From contig NZ_JACEHE010000002.1 in NCBI RefSeq assembly GCF_013778455.1, forward strand, positions 434,001 to 498,000: a stretch of 64,000 nucleotides of DNA, read 5' to 3'. The notes under the pieces are model-generated. The model had not been told where the DNA came from, made no database searches, and saw nothing but the letters and a program-made list of their open reading frames with translations. Made by a program: the position numbers and the translations under genes. Source of the DNA: Streptomyces himalayensis subsp. himalayensis. GTDB taxonomy: Bacteria; Actinomycetota; Actinomycetes; Streptomycetales; Streptomycetaceae. Each line of letters begins with the position of its first letter. The stretch's first letter is position 1. Of the stretch, positions 39,581 to 48,985 are shown piece after piece.

Positions 39581-41595
39581 CGGTTCGTGAGCTCGGTGAC
39601 CTGGTTGTAGATGGAGCGGCGCTCGGCCATCAACGCGCGGATCTTGCGGTCCGCGTGCATCACCGTCGTATGGTCCCGGCCGCCGAACTGCGCGCCGATC
39701 TTCGGCAGCGACAGATCGGTGAGCTCGCGGCAGAGGTACATCGCGATCTGGCGGGCCGTCACGAGAACGCGGCTGCGCGATGATCCGCACAGGTCCTCGA
39801 CCGTCAGCCCGAAGTAGTCGGCGGTCGCGGCCATGATGGCGGTCGCCGTGATCTCCGGCGCCGAGTCCTCACCCCCGGGGATCAGGTCCTTGAGGACGAT
39901 CTCCGTCAGACCGAGGTCCACAGGCTGGCGGTTGAGGGACGCGAAGGCCGTCACCCGGATCAGCGCGCCCTCGAGCTCGCGGATGTTGCGCGAGATACGG
40001 GAGGCGATGAACTCCAGCACCTCCGGCGGGGCGTTGAGCTGCTCCTGCACCGCCTTCTTACGGAGGATCGCGATACGCGTCTCCAGCTCGGGCGGCTGGA
40101 CATCGGTGATCAGGCCCCACTCGAAGCGGTTGCGCAGCCGGTCCTCCAGGGTCACCAGCTGCTTGGGCGGCCGGTCCGAGGACAGCACGATCTGCTTGTT
40201 CGCGTTGTGGAGCGTGTTGAAGGTGTGGAAGAACTCCTCCTGCGTCGACTCCTTCTCCGCGAGGAACTGGATGTCGTCGACGAGCAGGATGTCCATCTCG
40301 CGATAGCGCTTGCGGAAGCTGTCGCCCTTGCCGTCGCGGATGGAGTTGATGAACTCGTTGGTGAACTCCTCGGAGCTCACGTAGCGCACGCGCGTGCCCG
40401 GGTAGAGGCTGCGGGCGTAGTGCCCGATCGCATGCAGCAGATGCGTTTTGCCGAGTCCCGAATCCCCGTAGATGAAGAGGGGGTTGTACGCCTTGGCGGG
40501 CGCCTCGGCGACGGCGACGGCTGCCGCGTGCGCGAAGCGGTTCGAGGCGCCGATCACGAACGTGTCGAACAGGTACTTGGGGTTCAGGCGCGCCGTGGGC
40601 TCACCGGGACCCGTCGCGGGAGCCGGCTGTGCGGCCAACGGACCGGGTGCGCCGCTCGGTGCCGGCAGCGCGGAGCCGACGGGACCGCCGCTGTGCATGC
40701 CATGCACCCCGGGCCCCGTGCGGCCACCGTGCCCAGCCGGTCCCGACGGCCTGTCGGGAAGATCGCGGCGGGCACGCTGCTCGTACTCGGAACGCTGCTG
40801 CTCGTACTGAGGGCGGTCCGGGTCGTACTGCGAACGTTCCGAGTCGTACTGCGAGCGCTCCGTCTCGTAGCGCTGGCGGTCCGATTCGTACGGTGAACGG
40901 TCGTCGTAGGAGGAGCGGTCCGGCTCATACGGAGAGCGGTCTGCGGACTGCGACCGGTAGTCGTGCCCTGGTGCTGACGACGGCGTCGCATACGGGTCGC
41001 GGTCCGGGAAGCCGAGCCGCGGCTGTTGCCAGCTGTACTCGTCCTGGGCCGGGCGTGGCCAGGCACCGGGCTCGGGCCGCTGGTAGTCGCCCGGGTAGGC
41101 AGGGCGGACCGTCGGGAGCTGGTCCGGGCGTGAGCCCGGCAGCTGATCGCGGTGGCCTCCCGTGTGCTCGCCGGCGGGAGGCCGGCCGTACCCCTCGTAC
41201 GTCTCGCGGCCCTGGCTGGAGGCCGAGGGAAGCTCGGGCTCCTCGTAGCGCTGCGAGGAGTGTCCGCCCGCTCGCGCCGGGTCTGGGGACGGCGGCACCG
41301 GTGGGGCCGGCGGCTCGCCGGCGGAGTCGTCGACCGTGATCGCGATACGGATGGGGCGGCCGCACTCGCGGCTCAGCGTCTCGCTGACGACGGGCGCGAG
41401 TCGGCCTTCGAGAACGCCCTTGGCGAATTCGTTCGGCACGGCGAGCAGCGCGGTGTCGGCCACGAGCGCCAGCGGCTGACACCGTCTGATCCAGTGCTCG
41501 TCCTTCGCCTCTACGCCCTGACCGCGGCCCTCCCCGAGGAGCTGTTCCAGTACTCGTGGCCACACTGCGGCAAGATCGGCAGGTACGTCAGCCAC
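39565..41595 (-). CDS. dnaA: Chromosomal replication initiator DnaA
   Basis: 676 residues. Domain I ~1-90 ([13 protein letters not shown]). Domain II (~90-335) is unusually long, as in other Streptomyces, with Tyr/Asp/Gln/Arg-rich seven-residue repeats ([14 protein letters not shown]) at ~215-280. The AAA+ domain has Walker [11 protein letters not shown] (~376) and Walker [10 protein letters not shown] (~436). Domain IV carries the DnaA-box binding signature [13 protein letters not shown] (~640). GTG at 41595 matches the family start ([14 protein letters not shown]); the frame to 41709 overlaps the promoter. It is transcribed toward oriC. Confidence 0.97.
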   Translation of the reverse strand: MADVPADLAAVWPRVLEQLLGEGRGQGVEAKDEHWIRRCQPLALVADTALLAVPNEFAKGVLEGRLAPVVSETLSRECGRPIRIAITVDDSAGEPPAPPVPPSPDPARAGGHSSQRYEEPELPSASSQGRETYEGYGRPPAGEHTGGHRDQLPGSRPDQLPTVRPAYPGDYQRPEPGAWPRPAQDEYSWQQPRLGFPDRDPYATPSSAPGHDYRSQSADRSPYEPDRSSYDDRSPYESDRQRYETERSQYDSERSQYDPDRPQYEQQRSEYEQRARRDLPDRPSGPAGHGGRTGPGVHGMHSGGPVGSALPAPSGAPGPLAAQPAPATGPGEPTARLNPKYLFDTFVIGASNRFAHAAAVAVAEAPAKAYNPLFIYGDSGLGKTHLLHAIGHYARSLYPGTRVRYVSSEEFTNEFINSIRDGKGDSFRKRYREMDILLVDDIQFLAEKESTQEEFFHTFNTLHNANKQIVLSSDRPPKQLVTLEDRLRNRFEWGLITDVQPPELETRIAILRKKAVQEQLNAPPEVLEFIASRISRNIRELEGALIRVTAFASLNRQPVDLGLTEIVLKDLIPGGEDSAPEITATAIMAATADYFGLTVEDLCGSSRSRVLVTARQIAMYLCRELTDLSLPKIGAQFGGRDHTTVMHADRKIRALMAERRSIYNQVTELTNRIKNG

Positions 41596-41707
41596 AGGGC
41601 ACGCTCTCTCACGGGTCCCACGAACGTGTGGTTCTCGGGACGGGTCGGGATGGGTCCGGATGTAAACCGGGAGGGGCAGGGGAAGGGGAACGAATCGGAG
41701 TCCAGCC

Positions 41708-41737
41708 ACGGTAGTCAGGGCGACCGGTACGGTTCAA
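41708..41737 (-). promoter_or_regulatory. dnaA promoter (-35 TTGAAC, -10 TACCGT)
   Basis: On the minus strand, TTGAAC (41737-41732) and TACCGT (41713-41708) are 18 bases apart, a good fit to the principal sigma factor. The start would be near 41701, about 105 bases before the dnaA GTG. Two DnaA boxes lie just upstream. Confidence 0.65.
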
Positions 41738-41741
41738 GTTG

Positions 41742-41762
41742 TTGTCCCCAGCCTGTGGATAG
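41742..41762. promoter_or_regulatory. Two facing DnaA boxes at the dnaA promoter
   Basis: TTGTCCCCA (41742-41750) and TGTGGATAG (41754-41762) face each other three bases apart, immediately upstream of the -35. This is the arrangement reported for DnaA autoregulation in Streptomyces. Confidence 0.8.
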
Positions 41763-41783
41763 TGTCCCTCACGTGCCGTTGGT

Positions 41784-41813
41784 TTGACCGGATGGCGTAG
41801 CCCCGCGTACCGT
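41784..41813 (+). promoter_or_regulatory. Candidate rpmH promoter
   Basis: TTGACC (41784-41789) and TACCGT (41808-41813) are separated by 18 bases. The start would be about 160 bases before rpmH, leaving a leader with one small dyad. Confidence 0.5.
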
Positions 41814-41980
41814 AACCAGGTCGAGTTGTCGATGGCTGCTGCCGCCTGCCTCCGATGGGCATAGATCACGATCAGTGATCGGGAAGCGGTGCACTCGGGC
41901 GTATTGCGAGCTACTCGTGGGCGCACGGTGACAGCCAGCCGACACCCCGCCAGCCACCCAATCATTTCTGGAGCCCCCGA

Positions 41981-42118
41981 GTGAGCAAGCGCACCTTCCA
42001 GCCGAACAACCGTCGTCGCGCGAAGACCCACGGCTTCCGCCTGCGGATGCGCACCCGTGCCGGCCGCGCGATTCTCGCGAACCGCCGCAGCAAGGGTCGC
42101 GCCAGCCTGTCCGCCTGA
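41981..42118 (+). CDS. rpmH: Ribosomal protein bL34
   Basis: 45 residues, very basic: [18 protein letters not shown] and ending [17 protein letters not shown], the full bL34 sequence. It binds 23S rRNA. GTG at 41981 with GGAG ten bases ahead. It is first in the conserved rpmH-rnpA-yidD-yidC-jag cluster. Confidence 0.98.
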   Translation: MSKRTFQPNNRRRAKTHGFRLRMRTRAGRAILANRRSKGRASLSA

Positions 42119-42137
42119 TCACACAGGTCATGACGTC

Positions 42138-42509
42138 GTGCTGCCTTCCGAGCATCGGCTGAGGCGGCGCGAGGACTTCGCGACCGCGGTACGCCGAGGA
42201 CGCCGGGCCGGACGCCCGCTTCTCGTCGTCCATCTACGCAGCGGTGCAACGGACCCGCACGCGCCTGGGGAGAGCGTCTCCCCGTCGCGTGCGGGTTTCG
42301 TCGTGAGCAAGGCAGTGGGTGGTGCGGTCGTACGCAACTCGGTGAAGCGCAGACTTCGCCATCTGATGCGTGATCGGTTGCCTCAGCTGCCCCCCGGTAG
42401 CCTGGTAGTCGTACGAGCGCTGCCCGGTGCGGGTGACGCCGACCACGCACAGCTGGCCCGAGACCTGGATGCCGCCCTTCAACGACTGCTGGGAGGGGGC
42501 GCGCGATGA
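42138..42509 (+). CDS. rnpA: Ribonuclease P protein component
   Basis: 123 residues. Conserved RNase P protein blocks are present: [20 protein letters not shown], then [26 protein letters not shown]. It assists the M1-type RNA in tRNA 5' maturation. GTG at 42138 is 19 bases past rpmH; frames upstream run through rpmH. The stop overlaps yidD (ATGA). Confidence 0.96.
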   Translation: MLPSEHRLRRREDFATAVRRGRRAGRPLLVVHLRSGATDPHAPGESVSPSRAGFVVSKAVGGAVVRNSVKRRLRHLMRDRLPQLPPGSLVVVRALPGAGDADHAQLARDLDAALQRLLGGGAR

Positions 42510-42874
42510 AGTACCCGCTGCTGGCTCTCATCAAGCTCTACCAGTGGACGATCAGTCCACTGCTGGGGCCGGTGTGCAAGTACTACCCGTCGTGTTCCCA
42601 CTACGGCTACCAGGCCATCGACCGGCACGGTGCGATCAAGGGAACGGCACTCACCGCCTGGCGCATACTCCGGTGCAATCCGTGGTCGCTCGGCGGTGTC
42701 GACCATGTTCCTCCGCGTAAGCGTCCGCGGTGGCACGAAATGCTGCGGAACGCATGGCGCGAACGCAAGGGCGGGACCTCCGCCGAGGGCGTGCCTCCCG
42801 GGGAAAGCCCGGAAAGCCGTCCTGACCCCTCGAGCCCGGCCGCCGAGACCCCGTCCCATGCTCAAGGAGCCTGA
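42506..42874 (+). CDS. yidD: Membrane protein insertion efficiency factor YidD
   Basis: 122 residues. The family core is intact: [31 protein letters not shown] split by the Cys pair, then [19 protein letters not shown]. YidD assists YidC and is membrane-associated through an amphipathic helix. A Pro/Ser-rich tail of about 40 residues is extra. ATG at 42506 overlaps the rnpA stop. Confidence 0.96.
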   Translation: MKYPLLALIKLYQWTISPLLGPVCKYYPSCSHYGYQAIDRHGAIKGTALTAWRILRCNPWSLGGVDHVPPRKRPRWHEMLRNAWRERKGGTSAEGVPPGESPESRPDPSSPAAETPSHAQGA

Positions 42875-42877
42875 TTA

Positions 42878-44158
42878 GTGGACACGATTGCCAGTCTTTT
42901 CAGCTTTATCACGACACCAGTTTCGTGGATCATCGTCCAGTTCCACTCGCTGTACGGGGCGCTCTTCGGCCCTGACACGGGCTGGGCCTGGGGCCTGTCC
43001 ATCGTGTCCCTCGTGATCCTGATCCGCATCTGCCTGATCCCGCTTTTCGTGAAGCAGATCAAGGCGACCCGGGCCATGCAGACGCTCCAGCCCGAGATGA
43101 AGAAGATCCAGGAGCGCTACAAGAACGACAAGCAGCGTCAGTCCGAAGAGATGATGAAGCTGTACAAGGAGACGGGCACCAACCCGCTCTCCTCGTGCCT
43201 TCCCATCCTGGCGCAGTCGCCGTTCTTCTTCGCCCTGTACCACGTGCTCAACAGCATCGCGTCGGAAAAGACCGTCGGCGTGATCAACACGACTCTGCTG
43301 GAGAGCGCACAGAAGGCGCACATTTTCGGTGCCCCGCTGGCCGCGAAGTTCATGGACAGCGAGGAGAAGGTCTCGGCGCTTCAGGCGTCGCTGACGGACG
43401 TGCGCGTCGTCACCGCGCTCATGATCGTCCTGATGTCGCTGTCGCAGTTCTACACGCAGCGCCAGCTGATGACGAAGAACGTCGACACCACGGTGAAGAC
43501 GCCGTTCATGCAGCAGCAGAAGATGCTGATGTACGTCTTCCCCATCATGTTCGCCGTCTTCGGTATCAACTTCCCGGTCGGTGTCCTCGTCTACTGGCTG
43601 ACCACGAACGTGTGGACCATGGGCCAGCAGATGTACGTCATCCGCCAGAACCCGACTCCGGGCAGCAAGGCCCAGGACGCGTACCTGGAGCGTCTGCTGA
43701 AGCACGTCACGCACGCCGAAAAGGTCCGTACCCGTCGCGACCGCGCCGCGGTGAAGGCGATCGTCGCCAAGGGCCGCGATCGCAACGAGTACGAGCGGAA
43801 GTTCATCAACGGTCTGAGCAAGGCGGGCCTTGCCGCCCAGGCCGACGGCACCGTGGTGGTGAGCGAGACCACGGTGGCCGCGGAGTCGGGCGACGGCGCT
43901 CCTGGCGGCGCCGTTCCGAAGCGTCAGCAGCCCAAGCGCCAGTCCAAGGCGCAGCGCCATGCCGCCGGGTCCCAGGCGGCCCCCAAGACGGCGGCTGAGG
44001 CCGCCCCCAAGGCGTCGCTGGAGAAGAAGAACGAGCCTCAGGACGCCACTCCCCAGGACAAGCCGGCGGGCAGCCAGTCCGGCGCCGGTACCGCACGCCA
44101 AGCCAAGTCCGGACAGCGCAGGGGCCAGCAGCGGCCCAAGCACCCGTCCAAGAAGTAA
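42878..44158 (+). CDS. yidC: Membrane protein insertase YidC
   Basis: 426 residues. It has the Oxa1/YidC core of five membrane helices: helix near 8-28, then [20 protein letters not shown] with the conserved groove Arg, the coiled hairpin [18 protein letters not shown], and two helix pairs to ~260. The C-terminal ~165 residues are charged and Lys/Ala/Gln-rich, as in Gram-positive YidC that binds ribosomes directly. GTG at 42878, three bases after yidD. Confidence 0.96.
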   Translation: MDTIASLFSFITTPVSWIIVQFHSLYGALFGPDTGWAWGLSIVSLVILIRICLIPLFVKQIKATRAMQTLQPEMKKIQERYKNDKQRQSEEMMKLYKETGTNPLSSCLPILAQSPFFFALYHVLNSIASEKTVGVINTTLLESAQKAHIFGAPLAAKFMDSEEKVSALQASLTDVRVVTALMIVLMSLSQFYTQRQLMTKNVDTTVKTPFMQQQKMLMYVFPIMFAVFGINFPVGVLVYWLTTNVWTMGQQMYVIRQNPTPGSKAQDAYLERLLKHVTHAEKVRTRRDRAAVKAIVAKGRDRNEYERKFINGLSKAGLAAQADGTVVVSETTVAAESGDGAPGGAVPKRQQPKRQSKAQRHAAGSQAAPKTAAEAAPKASLEKKNEPQDATPQDKPAGSQSGAGTARQAKSGQRRGQQRPKHPSKK

Positions 44159-44170
44159 GGAGTCCCTCCC

Positions 44171-44683
44171 GTGACGGAAGGCACCACCTCCGCCGCTCCT
44201 GAGGGTGGCGACACCCTGACCCGCCTTGAGCAGGAGGGTGAGATCGCGGCGGACTACCTCGAGGGTCTGCTGGACATCGCCGACCTCGACGGCGACATCG
44301 ACATGGACGTCGAGGCCGACCGGGCCGCTGTCTCGATCGTCAGCGACACGGGCGGCCGTGACCTGCAGAAGCTGGTCGGCCGCGACGGCGAGGTGCTCGA
44401 GGCTCTGCAGGAGCTGACCCGCCTCGCGGTGCACCGCGAGACCGGCGACCGCAGCCGGCTGATGCTGGACATCGCCGGCTACCGCGCGAAGAAGCGTGAA
44501 GAGCTCTCCGAGCTGGGCGCCAAGGCCGCCGCCGAGGTCAAGAACACCGGCGAAGCGGTGAAGCTCAAGCCGATGACTCCCTTCGAGCGCAAGGTCGTGC
44601 ACGATGCGGTCAAGGCCGCCGGACTGCGCAGCGAGTCGGAAGGCGAGGAGCCTCAGCGCTTCGTCGTCGTGCTCCCTGCCTGA
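44171..44683 (+). CDS. jag: Jag/KhpB: KH and R3H domain RNA-binding protein
   Basis: 170 residues. An N-terminal acidic segment, a KH domain (~35-110, LVGRDGEVLEALQELTRLAV with its GxxG-like loop) and a C-terminal R3H domain (TPFERKVVHDAVKAA with the Arg and His). The N-terminal Jag domain of Firmicutes is absent. Family members bind RNA and influence cell elongation; in pneumococcus the partner is controlled by a PASTA kinase. GTG at 44171, 12 bases after yidC. Confidence 0.94.
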   Translation: MTEGTTSAAPEGGDTLTRLEQEGEIAADYLEGLLDIADLDGDIDMDVEADRAAVSIVSDTGGRDLQKLVGRDGEVLEALQELTRLAVHRETGDRSRLMLDIAGYRAKKREELSELGAKAAAEVKNTGEAVKLKPMTPFERKVVHDAVKAAGLRSESEGEEPQRFVVVLPA

Positions 44684-44699
44684 TCGGCACCTTGTCGTC

Positions 44700-44735
44700 C
44701 CGGCCCCGTCTGTTCGCAGGCGGGGCCGGTCTTTG
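44700..44735 (+). terminator. Terminator after jag
   Basis: A 13-base stem (CCGGCCCCG, a T-G wobble, then CTG) closed by a TTCG tetraloop and followed by TCTTTG. It ends the rpmH-jag transcript. Confidence 0.92.
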
Positions 44736-44789
44736 TCAGCCTGATAGTCAGCATCCATTTCGGTAGCGCGGTACGGAAGGACGGTCCCC

Positions 44790-45506
44790 GTGACGGAGGC
44801 AGCGGAGCTCCCCCCGGTTCCGGAGCAGGCCCGGGCGGTATTCGGCGATCGCTTCGCGGACGCAGTGCGGTACGCGGAGCTGCTGGCCGATGTGGGAGTG
44901 CAGCGCGGCCTCATCGGTCCTCGCGAAGTCCCTCGGCTGTGGGAACGGCACCTGCTGAACTGTGCCGTGCTCTCCGAGGTCGTACCCGAGGGCGTGACGG
45001 TCTGCGACGTGGGTTCCGGCGCAGGGCTCCCCGGTATCCCGCTGGCCCTCGTGAGGCCCGATCTGAAGATCACGCTTCTTGAGCCGTTGTTGCGGCGCAC
45101 GAACTTTCTCACCGAAGTGGTCGAACTGCTCGGCCTCGACCATGTGACGGTCGTGCGTGGCCGCGCCGAGGAGGTCCTCGGCAAGCTGCCGCCCGTCCAT
45201 GTGGTCACGGCACGGGCTGTCGCCCCCCTGGACCGGTTGGCGGCATGGGGTGTCCCCCTGCTGCGTCCGTACGGCGAGATGCTTGCTCTCAAGGGCGACA
45301 CCGCCGAAGAAGAGATCAAGAGCGCAGGGGCTGCCCTGAGCAAGCTCGGTGCGGTCGACGTCTCGGTCCTGCACGTAGGGGACGGAGTCGTGGACCCGCC
45401 CTCCACGGTGGTGCGCGTCGAGGTCGGGGAGAGTCCGGGTGGCGTACGGTTCGCCGCCAAGCGGGCCAAGGCCGCACGGACAGGACGGTCTCGGCGCCGT
45501 CGCTGA
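44790..45506 (+). CDS. rsmG: 16S rRNA (guanine-527-N7)-methyltransferase
   Basis: 238 residues. SAM-binding motif VCDVGSGAGLPGIPLAL at ~70-86, plus the LLEPLLRRTNFL and GRAEE blocks of RsmG/GidB. It methylates G527 in the 530 loop of 16S rRNA; loss gives low-level streptomycin resistance and raised antibiotic production in Streptomyces. GTG at 44790 with GGAAGGA upstream. The tail is basic. Confidence 0.95.
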   Translation: MTEAAELPPVPEQARAVFGDRFADAVRYAELLADVGVQRGLIGPREVPRLWERHLLNCAVLSEVVPEGVTVCDVGSGAGLPGIPLALVRPDLKITLLEPLLRRTNFLTEVVELLGLDHVTVVRGRAEEVLGKLPPVHVVTARAVAPLDRLAAWGVPLLRPYGEMLALKGDTAEEEIKSAGAALSKLGAVDVSVLHVGDGVVDPPSTVVRVEVGESPGGVRFAAKRAKAARTGRSRRRR

Positions 45507-45601
45507 TCCGTCCTGACGATCACCCCGTACTCCACACAAGCCGCCAAACCGACGCAAGTCGGAGTGTCGTGCGAGCTCGGCCAGGGGCCGCTATGCATCG
45601 T

Positions 45602-45615
45602 GTTTCACGTGAAAC
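45602..45615. promoter_or_regulatory. parS site upstream of parA
   Basis: Perfect GTTTCACGTGAAAC in the rsmG-parA gap. Confidence 0.95.
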
Positions 45616-45710
45616 GTCGCTCACTGCTGCATGGCATCATCAGTCGCGGCCGCGCTGCCGCCGAACCGCGCGACCGTCGGCCTCTCGGTTCCCTCGGAGG
45701 AGGCACGGAG

Positions 45711-45737
45711 TTTTCCACAGAGGTGGAATCGTCCACA
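45711..45737 (+). promoter_or_regulatory. Two DnaA-box-like sequences upstream of parA
   Basis: TTTTCCACA (45711-45719) and TCGTCCACA (45729-45737), same orientation, 18 bases between starts and 37-63 bases before the parA start. Each has one or two differences from TTGTCCACA. Confidence 0.45.
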
Positions 45738-45773
45738 GAAGACCGGGCCTCGCTGGTTCACGACCCCGAAAGC

Positions 45774-46850
45774 ATGGGAGGCTCTGTTCATTGCGAGCCT
45801 GTAGTCGAGGAGAGTGAATCGTTGCGGTCCGACGCCAACATCGCAGGGCCGATGACCGATCCGGTCCCCGGTCCCCGTACCGAGTCGGCAGGGGAGGATG
45901 TTTCACGTGAAACACCGCCCCCGATGGACGACACCCCGATCGGTCGCGCTGCCCAACTAGCGGTGGAGGCTCTAGGCCGCGCCGGGGAGGGACTGCCGCG
46001 ACCTGAGGAAACCCGAGTCATGGTGGTCGCCAACCAGAAGGGCGGGGTGGGCAAGACCACAACGACGGTCAACCTTGCCGCCTCGCTTGCTCTGCATGGC
46101 GGACGCGTCCTGGTGATCGACCTTGATCCCCAGGGCAACGCATCCACCGCACTGGGCATTGACCATCACGCCGAAGTCCCGTCCATCTATGACGTCTTGG
46201 TCGAGAGCAAGCCGCTCTCCGAAGTCGTCCAGCCGGTGCCCGATGTCGAGGGCCTCTTCTGTGCCCCTGCCACGATCGATCTCGCCGGTGCGGAGATCGA
46301 GTTGGTGTCGTTGGTGGCGCGGGAGAGTCGACTGCAGAGGGCCATCCAGGCGTATGAGCAGCCGTTGGACTACATCCTCATCGACTGCCCTCCGTCGCTG
46401 GGTCTGCTGACGGTCAATGCCCTCGTGGCCGGCGCCGAGGTTCTCATTCCGATCCAGTGCGAGTACTACGCGCTGGAGGGGCTGGGCCAGCTTCTCCGCA
46501 ATGTGGATCTGGTGCGTGGACACCTCAACCCTGCTCTGCATGTTTCGACGATTCTGCTCACCATGTACGACGGCCGGACCCGACTGGCGTCTCAGGTGGC
46601 GGAAGAGGTGCGCAACCACTTCGGTGAAGAGGTTCTCCGCACGAGCATCCCGCGCTCCGTGCGTATTTCCGAGGCGCCGAGTTATGGGCAGACGGTGCTG
46701 ACATACGATCCAGGGTCGAGCGGTGCTCTCTCGTACCTGGAGGCGGCGCGGGAAATCGCGCTGCGCGGGGTGGGCATCCATTACGACGCACAGCAGGCCC
46801 ACGCGGGCGCTCAGAATGATCAGCAGAATATGGCGGAGGGGATCCAGTGA
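45774..46850 (+). CDS. parA: ParA chromosome-partitioning ATPase
   Basis: 358 residues from ATG 45774. A variable N-terminus (~75 residues) precedes the deviant Walker [10 protein letters not shown] (~89-98), then DLDPQGN and the [11 protein letters not shown] block. ParA polymerises from hyphal tips and positions ParB-oriC complexes. A parS site lies inside the N-terminal coding part (45900-45913, encoding VSRET). The start is uncertain: the frame is open back to 45564, and ATG at 45852 is another choice. The stop overlaps parB (GTGA). Confidence 0.93.
   Translation: MGGSVHCEPVVEESESLRSDANIAGPMTDPVPGPRTESAGEDVSRETPPPMDDTPIGRAAQLAVEALGRAGEGLPRPEETRVMVVANQKGGVGKTTTTVNLAASLALHGGRVLVIDLDPQGNASTALGIDHHAEVPSIYDVLVESKPLSEVVQPVPDVEGLFCAPATIDLAGAEIELVSLVARESRLQRAIQAYEQPLDYILIDCPPSLGLLTVNALVAGAEVLIPIQCEYYALEGLGQLLRNVDLVRGHLNPALHVSTILLTMYDGRTRLASQVAEEVRNHFGEEVLRTSIPRSVRISEAPSYGQTVLTYDPGSSGALSYLEAAREIALRGVGIHYDAQQAHAGAQNDQQNMAEGIQ
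45900..45913. promoter_or_regulatory. parS site within parA
   Basis: Perfect GTTTCACGTGAAAC inside the parA N-terminal coding sequence. Confidence 0.95.
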
Positions 46851-47947
46851 GTGAGCGACGAAGGGGTCTGGGGCGCGGCCTCGGCGCCCTGATCCCAGCG
46901 GCCCCGACAGGCGAGAAACCGGTGCCCCCGGCGGCGAATGGTGCACCGGCCGCGTCCTCCACCGCGCCTGTCCTGACCGCGGAACGAGGAGTGGCGGCCG
47001 CGAAGGTGACCACGCTGCCCCAGAGCTCTGTTTCACATGAAACGGCGGAGCCGTCGAATGCTGAGGCGGAGTCTCCGCAGAGCCAGGCCGGAGCTCACTT
47101 CGCTGAACTGCCCCTCGACTCCATCACGCCCAACCCACGCCAGCCGCGCGAGGTCTTCGACGAGGATGCCCTGGCCGAGCTCGTCACCTCGATCAAGGAG
47201 GTCGGGCTCCTCCAGCCTGTCGTCGTCCGGCAGCTGGCGCCCTCGCGCTACGAGCTCATCATGGGCGAGCGGCGCTGGCGCGCCTGCCGTGAAGCAGGAC
47301 TGGACGCCATCCCGGCGATTGTGCGGGCGACGGAGGACGAGAAGCTCCTCCTGGACGCGCTTCTGGAGAACCTGCACCGCGCTCAGCTGAACCCGCTGGA
47401 AGAGGCTGCTGCCTACGACCAGCTGCTCAAGGACTTCAACTGCACGCACGATCAGCTGGCGGATCGGATCGGCCGGTCCCGCCCCCAGGTCTCCAATACG
47501 CTCCGGCTGCTGAAACTCTCGCCGGCCGTGCAGCGCAGGGTTGCCGCCGGAGTACTCTCCGCGGGTCATGCGCGCGCTCTGCTGTCCGTCGAGGACTCGG
47601 AGGAGCAGGACAGGCTCGCGCACCGCATCGTGGCCGAGGGTCTCTCCGTGCGGGCGGTCGAGGAGATCGTGACCCTGATGGGTTCGCGGCCGAAGAGCAC
47701 GGCGAGGTCCAAGGGACCCCGAGCCGGAACCCGTGTCTCCCCCGCGCTGAGCGATCTCGCGACTCGTCTCTCGGACCGTTTCGAGACGCGGGTGAAGGTG
47801 GACCTCGGCCAGAAGAAGGGCAAGATCGTCGTCGAGTTCGCGTCGATGGATGATCTGGAGCGCATTCTAGGAACGCTCGCCCCGGGCGAAGGACCGGTTC
47901 TGCAGCACGGCCTCACGGGGGATGCTTCAGAGGAAACGGAAGACTGA
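46847..47947 (+). CDS. parB: ParB chromosome-partitioning protein (parS-binding CTPase)
   Basis: 366 residues. The N-terminus has the ParA-stimulating patch [13 protein letters not shown]. The ParB/Srx CTPase domain includes [17 protein letters not shown] and [13 protein letters not shown] (~139). HTH at ~200-225 ([20 protein letters not shown]), and a C-terminal dimer domain. It loads at parS and spreads to condense the origin for segregation. GTG at 46847 overlaps parA. A one-mismatch parS lies in the coding sequence at 47030. Confidence 0.97.
   Translation: MSERRRGLGRGLGALIPAAPTGEKPVPPAANGAPAASSTAPVLTAERGVAAAKVTTLPQSSVSHETAEPSNAEAESPQSQAGAHFAELPLDSITPNPRQPREVFDEDALAELVTSIKEVGLLQPVVVRQLAPSRYELIMGERRWRACREAGLDAIPAIVRATEDEKLLLDALLENLHRAQLNPLEEAAAYDQLLKDFNCTHDQLADRIGRSRPQVSNTLRLLKLSPAVQRRVAAGVLSAGHARALLSVEDSEEQDRLAHRIVAEGLSVRAVEEIVTLMGSRPKSTARSKGPRAGTRVSPALSDLATRLSDRFETRVKVDLGQKKGKIVVEFASMDDLERILGTLAPGEGPVLQHGLTGDASEETED
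47030..47043. promoter_or_regulatory. parS-like site within parB (one mismatch)
   Basis: GTTTCACATGAAAC differs from the consensus by one central base, which breaks the perfect palindrome. Confidence 0.6.
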
Positions 47948-48003
47948 GCGGCTCTCCACGGAGACTGAGCGCCATCGAGCGGCGTAAACGATCTGCCGCG
48001 CAG

Positions 48004-48050
48004 AAAGAGCGGGCCCTGTCCGGTCTGTACCGGAACACGGCCTGCTCTTT
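48004..48050 (+). terminator. Terminator after parAB
   Basis: AAAGAGCGGGCC pairs with GGCCTGCTCTTT (one G-T wobble) around an inner CCGG-CCGG hairpin, then GCTTTC. About 60 bases past parB. Confidence 0.85.
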
Positions 48051-48145
48051 GCTTTCAGTCGGTATCGATGCAATCGCTGCACGGATACCATGCGAACGGG
48101 TTTGGCGTATCTCTCTAGCGGCACCTTATTGGGGAGGCGGGGGCC

Positions 48146-48403
48146 ATGCGATCGGTGAGCCGCACCGGACTGGTCACGACAGGCCTCGGGCTTGGGGCGG
48201 TCGGCGGGTTCGTCGGTAGTCTGCTCAGGGAACGGAGCGCTCTGACAGCCGCCCGTGATGCGGCGGGCGAAGGAAGTGAGGAACTGCCTTCATGGGGCGT
48301 CGGCTCGTACCGCTCACGCTGGACAACCTTCCGGATCTCCCCAAGCGCTGTCGCTCATGCGTCTTCTGGGAGCTGGATCCGGTCAGTGGGCAAGCCGCGC
48401 TGA
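48146..48403 (+). CDS. Possible small membrane protein overlapping the GNAT gene
   Basis: An 85-codon frame from ATG 48146 with a very good GGGGAGG site. The first ~45 residues look real: a basic start and a Gly-rich hydrophobic helix (GLVTTGLGLGAVGGFVGSLL). From 48292 it overlaps the GNAT gene in another frame, and its last third reads like a shadow. It may be a true short protein, or a leader whose translation couples to the GNAT start. Confidence 0.35.
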   Translation: MRSVSRTGLVTTGLGLGAVGGFVGSLLRERSALTAARDAAGEGSEELPSWGVGSYRSRWTTFRISPSAVAHASSGSWIRSVGKPR

Positions 48404-48909
48404 AGGCGGGGACGCAAGAGCTGGAGAAGGAAGCCTGGATCTCTGCCGTGCTCCTGGAGTGGGGCTCCTGCGGACGAGTCGTTTACGTCGATGATGTTCC
48501 TGTGGGCTTCGTCCTGTACGCGCCCCCGGCGTATGTGCCCCGATCCATGGCCTTCCCCACAAGCCCTGTCTCGCCGGACGCCGTCCAGTTGATGACCGCC
48601 TTCATCACCCCCGGCTATCAGGACCAAGGTCTCGGCCGCGTCATGGTCCAGACGGTGGCGAAGGATCTGCTGCGCAGAGGCTTCAAGGCGATCGAGGCAT
48701 TCGGCCACGCACAGTGGAAGGAACCCGCCTGTGTGCTGCCGGCGGACCATTTGCTCGCGGTGGGCTTCAAGACGGTCCGGCCCCATCCCACGTATCCACG
48801 GCTGAGGCTTGAGCTGCGTACGACGCTGTCATGGAAGGAAGATGTCGAGATGGCCCTGGACCGACTGCTCGGAGCCGTCCAGAAGGAGCCGGCACTGCGG
48901 CCCCTGTAG
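48292..48909 (+). CDS. GNAT-family N-acetyltransferase
   Basis: 205 residues. The acetyl-CoA site is seen at ~100-125: LMTAFITPGYQDQGLGRVMVQ with the Q/RxxGxG/A-type loop. Upstream, VVYVDDVPVGFVLYAPP is the usual strand-turn-strand. Four Cys residues are present, two near the start (RCRSCVFWEL). Substrate unknown. ATG at 48292 has only a weak GTGAGG site. It follows parB and is convergent with trxA. Confidence 0.88.
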   Translation: MGRRLVPLTLDNLPDLPKRCRSCVFWELDPVSGQAALKAGTQELEKEAWISAVLLEWGSCGRVVYVDDVPVGFVLYAPPAYVPRSMAFPTSPVSPDAVQLMTAFITPGYQDQGLGRVMVQTVAKDLLRRGFKAIEAFGHAQWKEPACVLPADHLLAVGFKTVRPHPTYPRLRLELRTTLSWKEDVEMALDRLLGAVQKEPALRPL

Positions 48910-48926
48910 AGCCGCTAGAACAAGAC

Positions 48927-48959
48927 GAATGGGCCAGCCCCGAAGGGTTGGCCCATTCG
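48927..48959. terminator. Bidirectional terminator between GNAT and trxA
   Basis: CGAATGGGCCAGCCC pairs with GGGTTGGCCCATTCG (one wobble) around CGAA. It lies between convergent genes and directly beside a parS site. Confidence 0.88.
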
Positions 48960-48960
48960 T

Positions 48961-48974
48961 GTTTCACGTGAAAC
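48961..48974. promoter_or_regulatory. parS site downstream of trxA
   Basis: Perfect GTTTCACGTGAAAC, 11 bases past the trxA stop. Confidence 0.95.
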
Positions 48975-48985
48975 AGCGCCGCCGT

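Larger units (their letters stand above)
41596..41980. other. Divergent dnaA-rpmH regulatory region
   Basis: 385 bases with the dnaA promoter and its DnaA boxes, a candidate rpmH promoter, and a GATCAC/GTGATC dyad at 41864-41880 in the rpmH leader. Confidence 0.7.

Noticed and set aside
39565..41709. dnaA start at 41709
   Set aside because: The extra 38 codons cover the promoter -10 region and lack family similarity; GTG 41595 matches known DnaA starts.
42875..45598. 907-codon minus-strand frame opposite yidC, jag and rsmG
   Set aside because: Spans three conserved plus-strand genes on the other strand; composition is antisense-like.
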